In this document: one piece after another, positions 22,327-34,349 of the stretch
Numbering within the stretch: position 1 is the stretch's first letter
Layout: the number at the start of each line of letters is the position of its first letter
Assembly: GCA_003184365.1 (NCBI GenBank)
Contig: NKYR01000105.1
Span: 62,001 to 126,000 of the forward strand
Direction of reading: 5' to 3'
DNA from: Evernia prunastri
Taxonomy: Eukaryota; Ascomycota; Lecanoromycetes; Lecanorales; Parmeliaceae
Length of the DNA stretch: 64,000 bases
Position numbers and translations under genes: made by a program
Notes under the pieces: generated by a model
Told to the model about the DNA's origin: nothing
Databases searched by the model: none
Seen by the model: the letters and a program-made list of their open reading frames with translations, nothing else

Positions 22327-22890
22327 TTGTCTCAACACCTACCCGCATTAGCACCAGCAGCTCTCCACAATTCCCGAGGCGCTGCGTCTCTACCTTCCAC
22401 TGCAGCTCCTACCTCGGGCATCCCTCCTGCAATGACCGCACTAGACCCTACAACGCCGCCTTCATCCCCCTCGGTCCCTGCCCCAACAGTCTCCCCGGCA
22501 GCACCGCCCTCCTCTGTCCCTGCGGAGGCACGAACCCAGCCACGCACACCCCGCCCCTAGGCACCTACCCCGTCTACTCCACCCGCCACCGAGCAAAACG
22601 CCCCTCAACCGCACCCGATCCGTCGCCCACGACCTCCGCTTCCGCCGCGCGCGCCTCTGCAAGAAATGCAGCCTGCGGCCCAACCGGGAGTTGAAACCCG
22701 CAACGGTCGCCCCCCGAGCCGCGGAACCGGTGCACGTGCGCGAATGGTATCCACGGCAAGTGGCACTGCTTTGGCTGCGTGCAGGTAGAAGAGGCGAGGA
22801 TTCCGGGGTGGAGTTTGAGGCAGAGTTGTCTCTTGATGAGGACGCATGTGGTGAGGGAATTCGGAAGAGGAAGAGGAAGACGCTGGCGTT
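22327..22890 (+). pseudogene. Possible frameshifted zinc-binding protein gene
   Basis: Three plus-strand frames here carry pieces that look like one gene. 22327-22560 encodes a Pro/Ala/Ser-rich segment. A second frame near 22650-22710 reads RARLCKKCSLRPNRELKP. A third frame then reads CTCANGIHGKWHCFGCVQ to about 22760 and continues to a stop near 22840. The switch between the last two falls at or near a run of six C at about 22709. Together the Cys pattern (C-x2-C, C-x-C, H-x3-HC-x2-C) would suit a zinc-binding domain. I do not recognise the family. A base error in the C run, a real frameshift, or unspliced introns are all possible; chance in GC-rich sequence cannot be excluded. Confidence 0.33.
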
Positions 22891-23598
22891 GAAGCGGAGG
22901 CCGGGCGCGGTGCCGGGGACAGTGGCTGACCAGGCCGGACGAGGGGAGCGCATGCGTAAGTCTTACCTACCCGTTTCTCTCGCCCCCTTTCTCTCCTCCC
23001 CACCCCATCATCCCCCTTTCCCACGCCCATCGCTTCCGCTCAGAGTCACTCGACATCCTTTCCTTCGGAAAACATTCTGCCCCAAACCTCAGCCGACACC
23101 CACGGAAACAAAAACACTGATCTCCGCCACGATGCTAGGTGCCCGACGCGGCGCCGGGCTGCGGCGGTCAAAGCGTGGAGGAAGCCGGCCGGAGATGCGG
23201 CAACCGGGGTTGCGCCCTCAGGACCATGGGGTACGAGGGCGTCTTGTTGTCTGGGCTGCAACGGGCTCGGGGTTGTGGGGCGGGATGGGAGAGAAATGGG
23301 ATTGTGTGCTCCAGGCAACGGGGGGGGGGTCTTTTTTTTGGGGCAATGTGAACAGTTTGACACGTGATCGGTTAGCTTAAGTGGTTTGTGGGCTAGCTCA
23401 GACACGTGTGCTTCGATTACTTCTTGAGTGACTTGATTATAGGACAGAGTGTGATAATGGTCGAAACGAATGCCAATGTTGAATTGCTGACGCGAGACTT
23501 CCCGTACAGGTGGAATACGTCACCCGTTTGCATCTATCTACCGGTTTTCGCAAGCAAGCGCCTGTTTCAAAGGGGGTCCCGCGGTGGGGCATATCCTT
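22891..23598. other. Intergenic, GC-rich then G/T runs
   Basis: GC-rich sequence with a G9-C-T8 stretch at 23321-23339. No gene is recognised. Confidence 0.45.
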
Positions 23599-25360
23599 TT
23601 ACAATTCATCCCTCTTTCTCATCCCGCTTCCGCCACCTTGAGATCTCAAGCGATACACCGCCACGCCGTGACTGGGGACAGTGGCGCTCAGCGTTCCCAT
23701 CGGCGCCATGGTCGTCACTTTGACCCCGAACAGGGCCGTGTTGTTGGCATTGAGCCCGTCTGCGTAGGGGAGCTGCGTGGCATTGTACGTCTGCGTGGGT
23801 AAAGTCGAATTGGCACTCGCTTCGCTTGTAGTGTTGGTACTGTTCGTTTCCAGGGTGAAATTTCCGTTGATGATGGCTTGTGCGGTGGCGTTGCTCATTC
23901 TGTTGGCCCAAAGGTCGTAGACGTCGTATGTCTGCTGGAGTTGAGGTACGGGGGCGTTCGAGCCGGTAGTAACCAGGTCGATGAAGACGTCGTTCATGGT
24001 GGCGGTCAGTGTGATGGCTTTGGGCCCTCCATTGACGAACGCAACGACATAATCGCCATTCATCAATTCGCCGGTCCAGAATGATGTTTCTCCAGCAGTG
24101 TAGGCATCGACAGAGTATGTTTCGTTCTGCGGTTGTGCGGGTGATTGCCAAACACGTGTGACGGGCACACCAAGCGGGTCTTGATTAATGGCAATAATGG
24201 CGGGATTGGAGTATATGGAGAGAGTCTCGGCTGTTATAGTGGTCACGTCGGTGCCCATGATCAGCGGGGACTTGGCTAAGGCCCTGAGTCAGGGTTAGCT
24301 TACACTCCGGAAGTTGGTATCAAAGCCAGACATCGCCTACCACATGCTGAAGTGCGTCTTGTATTCATCATCGGTCATTCCACTGTTGCCCACTTCTAGC
24401 ATATCCAAGTCATTCCAGGCTCCCGGCTGAGCCTTGTTGAGGATAGGTGCCGCCTTATTGAGGATGTTCATAACAGAGCAATGAAATCCAGGCACGCTGC
24501 ACTCATATGTATCGCATGGGCATCGGGGATCAGCCCGGTCGAAGGAGTCGTATACATCACCACTCATCCTCCAACTGTTGGCAATAGTCTGGGCCCAATC
24601 CCATGGATTGTCCTGCCCCCAATTGCACATTGAGTAAAGAATGGGCCGGCCTATGAGTGTCAGCCTTAAGCCGTACCTATCCCTGGGGATCTTACCTGTA
24701 GCATTGAGCGCATCTGACATCGCCTTGTACCGATTGTACGTGACAAGAGCCGTCCCTTCCTGCCCCTCGTTGTAGCAGTTGTCGTACTTGAGGTAATCGA
24801 CCCCCCAATTGGCGAATGTCTGCGCGTCTTGTTTCTCCACTCCCAGAGACGCAGCTGCTCAGTCTTAGTGTTTGTCCCATTGGGATTTTGAACATGATGC
24901 CTGACCATATTGCGCGCAGGTGTATTTCCCCGCAGATGAATACATCCCCCACCCAAACCCCATATCATGAATCTTCTCTGCAACCGCGGGGATCCCATCA
25001 GGGAATTTGGTTGTGTTTGCTAGCAGAGTACCGTTTGAAGTCCTGCCGCTGGACCAGCAGTCATCTAGGATGATGTAGTAGTAGCCTGCAGAAACACGTC
25101 AGCCTGTCCCTTTTCGCTCCGTTGCATGCTGCAGGATGGTTACCAAGATCTCGCAGACCCAGCTCAACAATCTTTTGAGCGGTCGTAAGCATCAGCTCCT
25201 CGCTAACCTTACACCCGAACGCATTATAATTATCCCATCCCATTGCAGGCGTGAGGGCGAGTCCGTTGTAGCTAGTTGTTCCAACTGCATTGCCTCGCAG
25301 GGCCAGCCGCAGCAGCAGCGCAGCAGTGGTGGCCAGCCAGGTATAGGATAGACGTGCCAT
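23599..25360 (-). CDS. Alpha-galactosidase, GH27, with C-terminal RDEL
   Basis: Five exons: 25360-25144, 25085-24906, 24854-24696, 24650-24341 and 24283-23599 (516 residues). The enzyme removes terminal alpha-1,6-galactose from melibiose-type sugars and galactomannan. Seen here: a signal peptide of about 25 residues; [14 protein letters not shown] at the start of the barrel; YYIILDDCW; the nucleophile Asp157 in LKYDNCYNE; and the acid/base Asp217 in [26 protein letters not shown] follows, and a C-terminal beta-sandwich begins after INQDPLG. Many Asn-x-Ser/Thr sites suggest export. The protein ends RKRDEL, so RDEL is the last four residues, unusual for a secreted hydrolase. Introns are 51-59 nt with normal signals. 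Confidence 0.94.
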
Positions 25361-26320
25361 AATGATGCTCGTTCGTAAGGTCGAAGGAACCCATCTTGAG
25401 GGAAACGCAACTCTGGCTCATTTCGCGTGGTCTTTTTTTGGCTCCAAGTGACGCAGCTTCCCCGCCTGTCAGAGTTTTTGGTTTCTTCAGCTGCCCCCTC
25501 CGTCCTAGCCGAATGAAGCTGCAGCTGAACAGATTCGGGTACAGGTCAAGAGTACCTAGCTACCTCACTGGCCCACCAGGCCGGTATCCGATGACTTGGG
25601 CTAGCGGGGGATGTTTTGATGTCATGGTGGAGGCACAGACAGGTAGGTTCCCAGCTTCATACCTGATGTAACCTCGTGCGCTGTGCGATTGGAAGGTTGA
25701 AGGACAAACTGAATTGGCCGGCGGAAAGGATCTGAACCCAGGCAAAATTCACTTGGCGCACTAGGGAGCAGCGCCTACGAGCCTACTCACAAAGAGACCT
25801 TCGGGGCAGGCATTAGTTCATCGTCTCAGGGGAAAATTGGAAGAGGTCATTTGAACTTGTTTGAGATGTTCTATCTACTACACTCTAGAACCAAGCTGGC
25901 GCTCTCGCACGTAATGACAACGCAGGCCTCACCACTCTATCATTCTTCTAATGCAAATCGTAATCATAATCCGATTCCAATGAAGGACTCAGCGCCAGCT
26001 GATCGGGCAAGTCTATCTGAGTATAAAGACCAATCATGATACAGGGAAAGTAGGTGTGGTAACCATATCCTGCTGGTAGCGAATGTCGAAATAAAACCAT
26101 CTGTCGTATGCTGCACGTGTACATGGATGCAACGAGTGACCGTCAAGGCCTTCTTACTCTGTTAATGATATTGAAACAGATGTCCATCAATGATGGACCA
26201 GTCTAACAATGTGCTGCGCCCTGCAATGACTTTGGGTATATGCTGTGAAGACCAGACAAATCCATAACTCCGAAGGATTCCATGTCAATTCGAAATGAGA
26301 TGAGGAGAGGCGGCTGTAGG
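25361..26320. other. Intergenic, GH27 promoter and PLC 3' flank
   Basis: No gene recognised. A weak tRNA-like string around 25700-25790 was examined and rejected. Confidence 0.5.
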
Positions 26321-29300
26321 CTAAGAGCAGCCTCCGTCAAGGCTCGACTTTTCGCCGCTTGTACTTTGGCTTGTACTCGTAGTCGTGCTCGTGCTCGGTC
26401 TTTCTGTCTGTCTTCCGTTTCTCTTCTCCACGGACTTTGTCCTTGCGAACACCGCCTTCTGAAATTTGTTCTTGAACCCACCGCTTTTCTCGGGGACGGG
26501 GTCTTCCCTCTCTATCGTCACGGCCTCTTCCTTCTTGATCTTGCAGAACAGAGTGGCGCAATTGAACTGATCTCCATTGTGATCATACAAGCGCAAGTGA
26601 CGGTATCCTTGCTCGAGACTGCTTAATTTTGCTGTGAAAGTAGCCAAAGGATCTGCATTGGGATTCGTATTGAAACTTCGCCCGTCTGGCGAATTCCACA
26701 CAGTCCATCTTACAAACACGAGGCTAGGGTATTTAGTCTCGAGCGACAGCTTGAAGCTGTCATTAAATACTGGATTGAAGCCGTTGGCTTGGACCACATG
26801 GGTGCGTCTACGATGTGGTGATCCGATGCCGGACATGCCGTTGCGTGCGGAAGCGTCAGACCCACCTTCACCTGAAGCTACGCCCTTGCCTTTGTCTTCG
26901 GCGCTAAACATCTCGATTTCGACGTAGGGATCAAGTGTGGCATCCAGTGCTACTCCTCGAGGTCGAGGTAGCTGTTGCGCAGAAACTATGTCGACGGAGA
27001 AGCGAATCAATTTCTTTTGGATCTTGCCCAGGCCGTGGATGGACGGTTCTGAGATTTCTTCTTGTATCGATAGCGACTCCCTCAGTTCTCTTGGCTTTAG
27101 GACATAGCCAAGCTTATCGGACCCACTGGCAAACATCGCTTCATTCATCTGCATCGGAAGGTCGTAGGTCTGCCAATTCAGTGCCATCATCTGAACTCCA
27201 CGCCTCCAAAAGACGAGTGGGTCTGGGTTCGTCGAGCGCATTCGATAGCCCGACGGATATACGCGCATAAGGTAGCGCATGTTGTGCTTTTCCAACTGCG
27301 CCTTAGTGTCCGGGTCTTTACAGAGACTCCCAAACCGACGTTCCCCAAGCGAAAAGACATGATTGTACCCCTTGCTCTCGGGCAAAGTAAAGCTTTGAAA
27401 TTTGAAGCCTCGAGTGTAGACACCAAGGTTGCCCAATGATTTGATAATTTTGCTTTTATGCTGCCTGATAGAGCCACCTCTCTTGAGGCGAATAGAGTCG
27501 ATACGTCCATTGTCACTCTCCTCACTGGCGCTACTGATACTCGTCGTTGTCATCGAGCCTCGAAGGCCCCACATCGAACTGTCTCCCGGAGGACTCATAG
27601 ATGGAGTACTGGACAAATTGGGCGTACTTGGTATGACAGAATTATCAAGGATCTGAGGACGGGACCATGGAGAGCTAAAGCTTCGATCGCGACGGCCCGG
27701 GATATCACGACGCCCAGCAGGCAGATCTAGGTTGGGAATGGAATCGGCACCAGCCTTGACTTTGACCAATATCCTATTTCGGAGGGCTTCAGGTGAGGGT
27801 AACTCGTACGAGGGCAAGAACAGTGGCTCACGAACGAGTTGCTCCCCGAGCTCCCTCACCATGATGTCGACCATAGCCTGTTGTTGCTCGGGATTGCAGT
27901 GTACCTCGAGGGACAGTATGAGAGGATATGGCGATGACTCGAAGGCATACTTTCCAATGACCGAAATACAATCAGCAAAAAGAACGCTGCTCGTCATGGT
28001 CCGCCCGTGCATGACAATAGGGCGGCCGTCTTGCCCGTCCCAGCAATCAATCTCCACACAGCGACAGGCGCGCTGCAGCGCTCTGATGTAGGCTTCGGTA
28101 CTCGAGCTCCCTGCGACTTGCCGGCCCAGGAGGTATGTGTTATGCGAACTGGATACGAAATACTCATTCAGGGGCTTGTCGAACTTGACGTCTGGAATTT
28201 TGAAGTTCTGTATATTGTTGTCATGAGAACAAAGGAACTCGGAGAACGCCGCAAAGTTCATCTGGACTGAAGGATCGTCCGTTGCGTCGTGAATGAGCGG
28301 GCCCTTGTTCGCCTGCCGCACGTGTTTGTTGAACACTTTAACCCAGTGAGGACGGTCTGCCTGGATGTTGACACCTTGGGTTTCTTTCAGGAATGTGAGG
28401 AAGGCGTCAAGCGGTAGGCCTTCGTTATTAGGATCAATCGACTTATAGATCTCTTTGATATCAGCGCGGGCCTTCAATCGGCGGATGAAGTCCCTGAACT
28501 CTTCGAAGTTGAGAAATCCTGTCCGGCTGGTGTCGGCTTTCTCGAATTGTGCCCGAAGCATGTTCTTAGAGCAGTGAATGTGGAAGCTGTGGCAAAGATT
28601 TTCGACCCCAGTGAAGTCCAGGTTCTCCTCCTCATCCCGGTGAGGTGCGCCGTTGAAGAGCTTGGCCATTTCGCATCTCCAATGACCTCTCAATGTCTTT
28701 TCATTGAGCCGAGACCCAGCCACGCCATTCATCAGTTCGTGGCGATATCTTTGGAGATCATCTAGAGTGGAGGTCCACAGTTCAAAGAGGACTTGAGTGG
28801 GAGCAATGAGATGCATTGTCTTCACAGGCCTCCCTTTTGCTCGCGTGGGGTCGGCATAGATGATGGTGAACCAACGAGACTCACATTCAAGTCCGCCACC
28901 ACACTCTTCCCGGTAGTTCTTTGCGTCATTCTGCAGGCGTATCTGCTGTATGTCGTCAATGTAGAGTTGCTTTGAAGCGTTGGATGGGTCCCAGGAAACC
29001 TTGGCCGAGTCTGTATCCAGGACGAAGTACAGCTCCTTTCGCTTTTTCCTCGTGACCTTGGTGAGATAAGTGCCTTGCTGAAGTCTCGAAGGGACAATTG
29101 GAGCAATCCCGCCTTTGGTCAGCGAGGGCTTCAGGGCCGTGGTCCCACTGGGAAGACCTAGGGCATCCACGCTCAACCCGAGTCCATGGACCGGCTCTGG
29201 GTCTTCTTGCACATCCTCGATATCCGCTTCAAAGTCCTTGTCAATCATATCGGTGTCTGGCTCCACACCATTCTTGCTGTCACTCCTGCGGCGTAGCATC

Positions 29301-29737
29301 ACAGGGCCAGAGCTGCGATCACGATTGGACAAGTGCTTCGAGGACGCACGACGCCGCAATCGGTTCGCAGCGCCGCGTGATATCCTCCGTATTAGTCCAG
29401 GCGACTTGCTTGCAGCAATGGCTTCACTCATGGCGCTGTGGATTTTGGGCGGCGGTGTACCCATCGTAGAGTCGGGCAACTGCAGCGGTGTAGGAGAGAA
29501 GTCGGAAGGGATGTGGCGTCCCCGTGGGCCTTCGGGTGACGACTGTAATGAGAGTGTAGCAGGGCTTGCTGTTGACGAGGTTCCATTAGGTGTAGCAGCC
29601 AAGGCAGAAGTCACGGTCGACGGGACCGGCGTATTGATGTATTGCTTGCCGGTAGGTTGCACAGACGGTGCGGGAGATGGCCAGCATCTTTTCCCATTTG
29701 TCAAGCTCGGTGACGAAGTTGTTGCAGTAGGAGCCAT
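26321..29737 (-). CDS. PLC1: Phosphoinositide-specific phospholipase C (delta type)
   Basis: A single exon of 1138 residues. It splits PIP2 into diacylglycerol and IP3 at the membrane in a calcium-dependent way. Order of parts: a Ser/Pro-rich disordered N terminus (1-215); a PH domain (about 222-335); EF-hand-like region (about 385-460, with DTSRTGFLNFEEF); catalytic X box (about 520-665) with His532 in SSSHNTYL and His577 in VMHGRT; a Ser-rich, charged X-Y linker (about 670-770); Y box (about 772-880, GVYTRGFKFQSF to LNWQTYD); C2 domain (about 911-1060, with LDPYVEIEMF and NGFNPVFNDSF); and a basic, Ser/Thr-rich tail. The lack of introns in 3.4 kb contrasts with most neighbours. The long N terminus and linker are typical of filamentous fungal PLC1 enzymes. 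Confidence 0.97.
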   Translation of the reverse strand: MAPTATTSSPSLTNGKRCWPSPAPSVQPTGKQYINTPVPSTVTSALAATPNGTSSTASPATLSLQSSPEGPRGRHIPSDFSPTPLQLPDSTMGTPPPKIHSAMSEAIAASKSPGLIRRISRGAANRLRRRASSKHLSNRDRSSGPVMLRRRSDSKNGVEPDTDMIDKDFEADIEDVQEDPEPVHGLGLSVDALGLPSGTTALKPSLTKGGIAPIVPSRLQQGTYLTKVTRKKRKELYFVLDTDSAKVSWDPSNASKQLYIDDIQQIRLQNDAKNYREECGGGLECESRWFTIIYADPTRAKGRPVKTMHLIAPTQVLFELWTSTLDDLQRYRHELMNGVAGSRLNEKTLRGHWRCEMAKLFNGAPHRDEEENLDFTGVENLCHSFHIHCSKNMLRAQFEKADTSRTGFLNFEEFRDFIRRLKARADIKEIYKSIDPNNEGLPLDAFLTFLKETQGVNIQADRPHWVKVFNKHVRQANKGPLIHDATDDPSVQMNFAAFSEFLCSHDNNIQNFKIPDVKFDKPLNEYFVSSSHNTYLLGRQVAGSSSTEAYIRALQRACRCVEIDCWDGQDGRPIVMHGRTMTSSVLFADCISVIGKYAFESSPYPLILSLEVHCNPEQQQAMVDIMVRELGEQLVREPLFLPSYELPSPEALRNRILVKVKAGADSIPNLDLPAGRRDIPGRRDRSFSSPWSRPQILDNSVIPSTPNLSSTPSMSPPGDSSMWGLRGSMTTTSISSASEESDNGRIDSIRLKRGGSIRQHKSKIIKSLGNLGVYTRGFKFQSFTLPESKGYNHVFSLGERRFGSLCKDPDTKAQLEKHNMRYLMRVYPSGYRMRSTNPDPLVFWRRGVQMMALNWQTYDLPMQMNEAMFASGSDKLGYVLKPRELRESLSIQEEISEPSIHGLGKIQKKLIRFSVDIVSAQQLPRPRGVALDATLDPYVEIEMFSAEDKGKGVASGEGGSDASARNGMSGIGSPHRRRTHVVQANGFNPVFNDSFKLSLETKYPSLVFVRWTVWNSPDGRSFNTNPNADPLATFTAKLSSLEQGYRHLRLYDHNGDQFNCATLFCKIKKEEAVTIEREDPVPEKSGGFKNKFQKAVFARTKSVEKRNGRQTERPSTSTTTSTSQSTSGEKSSLDGGCS

Positions 29738-30302
29738 GGTGTACCACTCTGCGCGTATATATCACTGGTTCGCTTCGGGTCTGGGAATTCAAGCGTTTTC
29801 GTGCAGTTTCGAATCGTTTCGGCAGGGTGGTGTTGGAGAAGGCTTAAATGCGCGATAGACGACAGGGAAGTCTGATGATTGGTGCCTCCATCTTGCTTCA
29901 CCCCAGAGGAAGGGCAAGGGATCGCCCAAAAGAGGAAATCCAATTGAGGTTGAGAGGAATCGCTTACGCTCATGCAAGGCTACGATGTGCCTTCATAGCT
30001 GCAGATAGCCTCTGGTATTGTTTTTATTTTGGGGGGTGAGGAGACTGGGGGGGAGGGGGGGGAAGGAGGTGGTTGCGCCGGAGGTTGTGCAGGTGGAATG
30101 ACTAGTCGCGTGCTCGAGAGGCGTGAGTGAAGTTGAGGGCGATTGAGAGGGCTTGAAGAGTAGGTAGTGAAGTGGGGATAGGAATCGAGAGGCGAGTTGG
30201 GTGGAGAGAAGCAGAAGGATGGGGTCGGTGGTGGTGTGGGAGTGGTTGACGAAAAAGGGGAAAATTGCAGGAGGATGGGAGAAATAATTTAGAGTGTATG
30301 GT

Positions 30303-30333
30303 AGTGGTGGTGGTGGTGGTGGTGGTGGTGGTG
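30303..30333 (+). repeat. (GGT)n microsatellite
   Basis: About ten uninterrupted GGT units in the upstream region of PLC1. Confidence 0.95.
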
Positions 30334-30571
30334 AAATAAACTTCTCTGTCCCCTTAGAACGTAGAACGGGCCCTGCGGATGGAAACGATGACAGACGGGG
30401 TTTTGAACCTTTGGGCTGTTGATTGTTGCTGATTATTGCTGGTTTCTGACTTTACTCCGTACTAGAGTAGTGCCTACAATTTAAAAAGTATGGTAAGTAA
30501 GGTAAAGTAGCTGTACCATACCCCAGGGGTCAACCTTAACGCCTTTTTGGCGATTGCTTTCTTTCTCTCTG

Positions 30572-30618
30572 TTCTTTCTTTCTTTCCTTCCTTCCTTCCT
30601 TCCTTCCTTCTTTCCTTC
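30572..30618 (+). repeat. CTTT/CCTT tetranucleotide repeat
   Basis: A TTTC run passes into about seven CCTT units, followed by mixed T/C. Confidence 0.9.
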
Positions 30619-32987
30619 GAATTCTGCTGCCTGCTTCTCTCGTTTTCGTTGATATATTGAGAGTGGTATAATAGGAAAGGACTTCTGTCTTACAGGACTG
30701 GTGTCACGCTATCGTATGACGGTATCCATGACTTGAGGCTTCGGGTGTTTTGTGTTTGGGGTTTGGTATTTCGCGTGTTGCGTTTGTTCAAGAGTGAAGT
30801 ATTATTGGTTGTGATGGGTGTGATACCAGGCTGTTCCTGCTGCCGGCCAAGTTGCTTTTCAGGCAAAAAAAATACTTGCAGCAAGGCTGAAGGGATCACG
30901 AAGCCGCTTACTTCTCCGTTTTGCTTACCTTAGCCTTTGATTTTTTGATTTTTTGATTTTTTTTTTGACGCACACACACTTACACCGCCCAGCGTCAGCC
31001 CCCCCTCCCCCGTTCTCCGCCTCGGTTGGTTGCCTGCCCCAATTAAAGCGGCCTTCGGGGCACGTCAAAGTCGGATAATTAAATCCTGCTCAAAAGTCAC
31101 TTGCATCAAACCGGTTTTTCCTCTTCTTTCCCATTTTCCCTGCCGGTGCCTGGGAGAGTAGAGTGAAAAGCAAGTGGAGGGAAAATTGAGTGAAAAGAGG
31201 AAGGTTCGGGGCTTCAGCGCCCCTGATCAAGTGATCAAGCTTTTCCAAAGGCGATTGAGTTTTTCTCCTTTGTTCCTGAATCCTGATTGCTCAAAGGAAA
31301 AAAAAAAAGGCAAAGCACCAAAGGGAAAGGAAAAGAAGTTTTAGACTTCCACCGAGCAATACCGATGCCGCCCTCCCGTATGCTGTTGCATCATAGTAAT
31401 AATCATCAATAGTAGATACCTAGGTACGTAGGTAGAATAATAATGAGAAGATACGGTAGGCAGCCAGAGGGTACCTATGGAATAACCAAAATGAGGAAGG
31501 ATCCTATCCCATTAAGACTTTACGCTTTACAGCGCTACGCCCTGTCAAACAGCTGCCAGCTGTACTTTAGAGTGAAAAGGAAGCTGCAACTGCATTTCGG
31601 ACGTCGCATAGGTAGGTATCTAGGTACCTCTTTATTATTACCTCCTCCTAATTATCGAAATCATCTAATCATGCATGACCGCCTTATCCTTACCGATCGC
31701 CAAAGCAAATCATGCAGTCATCATGCAAGTAGCATGTCAAAATCAAGGGGATACTGCACGTTGTCTGTAGGCATCTGCACCATGCAGGTGAAGAGGCAGT
31801 AATTAACGTAGCGTGGATCGCCCATGCATTGTTCATCATTATGCCATATGCACGACATAATCTTTCGAATCAGAAACAGAAGCCTTCTAATTCTCTGAGT
31901 GTTCCATCAAATCCCATCAAATCCCATCAAATCGGTACCCTAAAACTACGCCAAACTGCCGGGGGGACTCATTACCCCCCTCACATCCTTGCCAAATTTG
32001 CAACACATACCACGCGGCCAACTCCTCGTCACGAATTTCCTCCTTCACTAAACGCACAAACGCACAAATATCCCCCTGGGGCTGGAAAGAAAAGACACGC
32101 ATCACCCTGCCTATTCTGTACATGCACAGTTGAAGGAGCCTCCCGCTGATACGACGGCCCTCTTCGGTCGTCAGCCACGAGTGAAGAAGAGAAGCTGAGG
32201 ACGACATGGTCAACACAGTCAGCTGATGAAACTACCGTCGCACACAGGTCATCTGCCACCCGCCAAGACCACGGGATTCCTACGGGATTCATACACACCG
32301 CCTCTTATAGAAACGGGATGTCTCGCATCCTTTTTGATAGTCCACTCATACCTAATCGTTCCCTTCCGCTTCATTCTTTGCAGCATCGCTGTCAGGCCGT
32401 CCGGTTCTAGTCCCCCAACGGACAAGCGGAGACGCCGGTCAGCAGGCACAGCATCGATGTAATTGGTGGTCGACTGACCGAATGCGGCCAGAGCCCGGAA
32501 ACCGGGTTACTATCCAAAAGGCCTCGACATCACTAATCCTTTCCTTCAAGGCGTCAAAATGGCATTGCACGGCCGGACACGCCCACCATCCACGTGTGAA
32601 AGAGACGCTTGGGCGTGCTTGGGTAGCAACCGCCAAGCCATCCGCTCAACACCCTGAAGCCATCTTGCAGGGTTCTGGGGTCGGGATACGGTCGCGCTTT
32701 ATTGCACCGATGCAAGACTTCAAAGCTGCATAGGCTCGTTACGGAGAAATTCGCTATCAATGTTAAACCGCGAGCGTGGACTCTTGCATTACAGTGTCAA
32801 GTGACATGCATACCGAGGAAGGATAACCCCGGGCATGCAAGCTACACAATCTGTTACTCTCGTTGTGCCCTCGGTCAGTCCAACACCTGAGACTTCTAGT
32901 GGAAAAGGAAATATTGCTCGGTCTGCTATACGCCCTTCTTAATACCGATTTGCCCCAGTGCCGAAGGTCTCCATAGAGCACCCGGCT

Positions 32988-34349
32988 CTAGACCCCTTCC
33001 ACTGGCTGCCCTTCAATGGTCGATGCCGTTCCTTTCCTATCTGTATATTTTTCTGCACTCAATTCTCGACCAAGCCCGCTAGCCATGGTTTGGCCAGAAG
33101 ATGGTAGCGAGGCAACGTGGTTGGGATGGCCCTGCTCTGGCCCCTTTCCATTGATCATCTTGTTTTCCTTCTCCTCTTCCCCTTTTGCCGTATCCGGGAC
33201 CGACCTTCGACGAGACGAGCCCATGGGCCCACCAACCTCCATTGCGGAATCTAGGCCTCCAACGTTGAAGGTGATGTCGTCGCCTCCCTCACCGGTCAGG
33301 TACAGATACCAATACATTCCTCCGACGAATAGACCGCCTCCGACAACATTGCCAAGTGTTGTCGGGATCATCGACTTCCAAATATAGAGGCCAACGCCAA
33401 TGTCGGGGTGACCATAGAATATTGCCACCGGAATAAAATACATGTTTGCAATGACGTGGTCCAACCCCAGTGCCACGAAAGTAAACGTGGGGAACCAAAT
33501 TGCTAGTATCTTTGATGCAATCTCACGAGAAGAGATGGAGACATAGACGGCAAAGCATACGAGCCAATTGGCTCCAATGGCTCGGCAAAATATCTGAACC
33601 CAGGTAGGGGTAAGACACTTCATCGTCGCGAAATTGATGACCTCGGTACGGTAAGCAGGAAGTTCAAAGACACCACCATCTGCGCGTACCGATTAGCAGC
33701 GCTTCCACCATGCACTGGGTTGTGAACGACCTACAGCCAGTGACAATGGCCATGAAGAAGAGCATCCCGGCAAGATTACCCAGGAAGGAGGTAACCCAAA
33801 CGTTCGCCAGATGGATGATGGAAGCTCGGCGATGAAGAAACGCTGTGAACATGAACTGCGAACCCTCAGGGACCGCCCGATCTTCGGGACCAGATGGATA
33901 AGCCTACCATGACATTGCTGGTGAAAAGGTCCGAACCTAGTCAAGCAATCAACATTCATATCTCCCCCCCTATACATAGCAACAGAAAAGGTCCGTACCG
34001 CTAAGGACTATCATGATGAGCCCGACAGGAAAGGGCATTGCTGAGATAGTCCGGATCAGACCCGGTGCGTTCTCTTGGTACCAGGGTGCCGTTTCTGTGG
34101 CCAACATGACCGCGCAGCTGATGCCATTGTCAGGAGCGCAATCATATGTATGCTGATAGGAGCATTGGACTCCCAAGTGGAATGTGGAAGCCGGATGCAA
34201 GCGAAGTTGAGAATTTTGACTTACCCAAAGCCCAGTAGAGGACCGGACATGAAGGAGTTCCAGAACAATTTGTCCCATCTCATGTGCGTCTTCTTGCATC
34301 CTATCCTCGACACCAACTCAATTGTTTGCTGAGGGGTGAAGGCGTCCAT
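32988..34349 (-). CDS. Formate/nitrite transporter (FNT family, NitA-like)
   Basis: Five exons: 34349-34225, 34117-33999, 33936-33908, 33855-33735 and 33679-32988 (361 residues); one internal exon has only 29 nt. FNT proteins are pentameric six-helix channels for formate, nitrite and related small anions in the plasma membrane. Seen here: the N terminus MDAFTPQQTIEL; helix 1 after GPLLGFGCAVML; PWYQENAPGLIRTISA; VILSGSDLFTSNVM, the FNT omega-loop region; NVWVTSFLGNLAG; then GANWLVCFAVY, FVALGLDHVIANMYFIP and TLGNVVGGGLFVGGMYWYLY. The residue after NVM is Phe (exon 4 starts FMFTAF). The cytosolic tail (about 110 residues) is charged and Ser-rich. No nitrate or nitrite reductase gene is adjacent. 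Nitrite rather than formate is the guess from fungal NitA homologues. Confidence 0.93.

Larger units (their letters stand above)
29738..32987. other. 3.2-kb gap: PLC1 upstream region with microsatellites
   Basis: No gene recognised. The PLC1 promoter and leader must lie at the left end. The gap holds a GGT run, CTTT/CCTT runs, poly-T near 30945-30966, an A-run near 31300, and repeated TAGGTA/GGTACCTA words around 31420-31630. The small open frames show no known motif. Confidence 0.5.

Noticed and set aside
25681..25790. tRNA-like string on the minus strand (GGTTCAGATCC and a CAA-GTGAATT-TTG hairpin)
   Set aside because: The acceptor stem and T stem do not pair and the A box does not fit. Probably chance.
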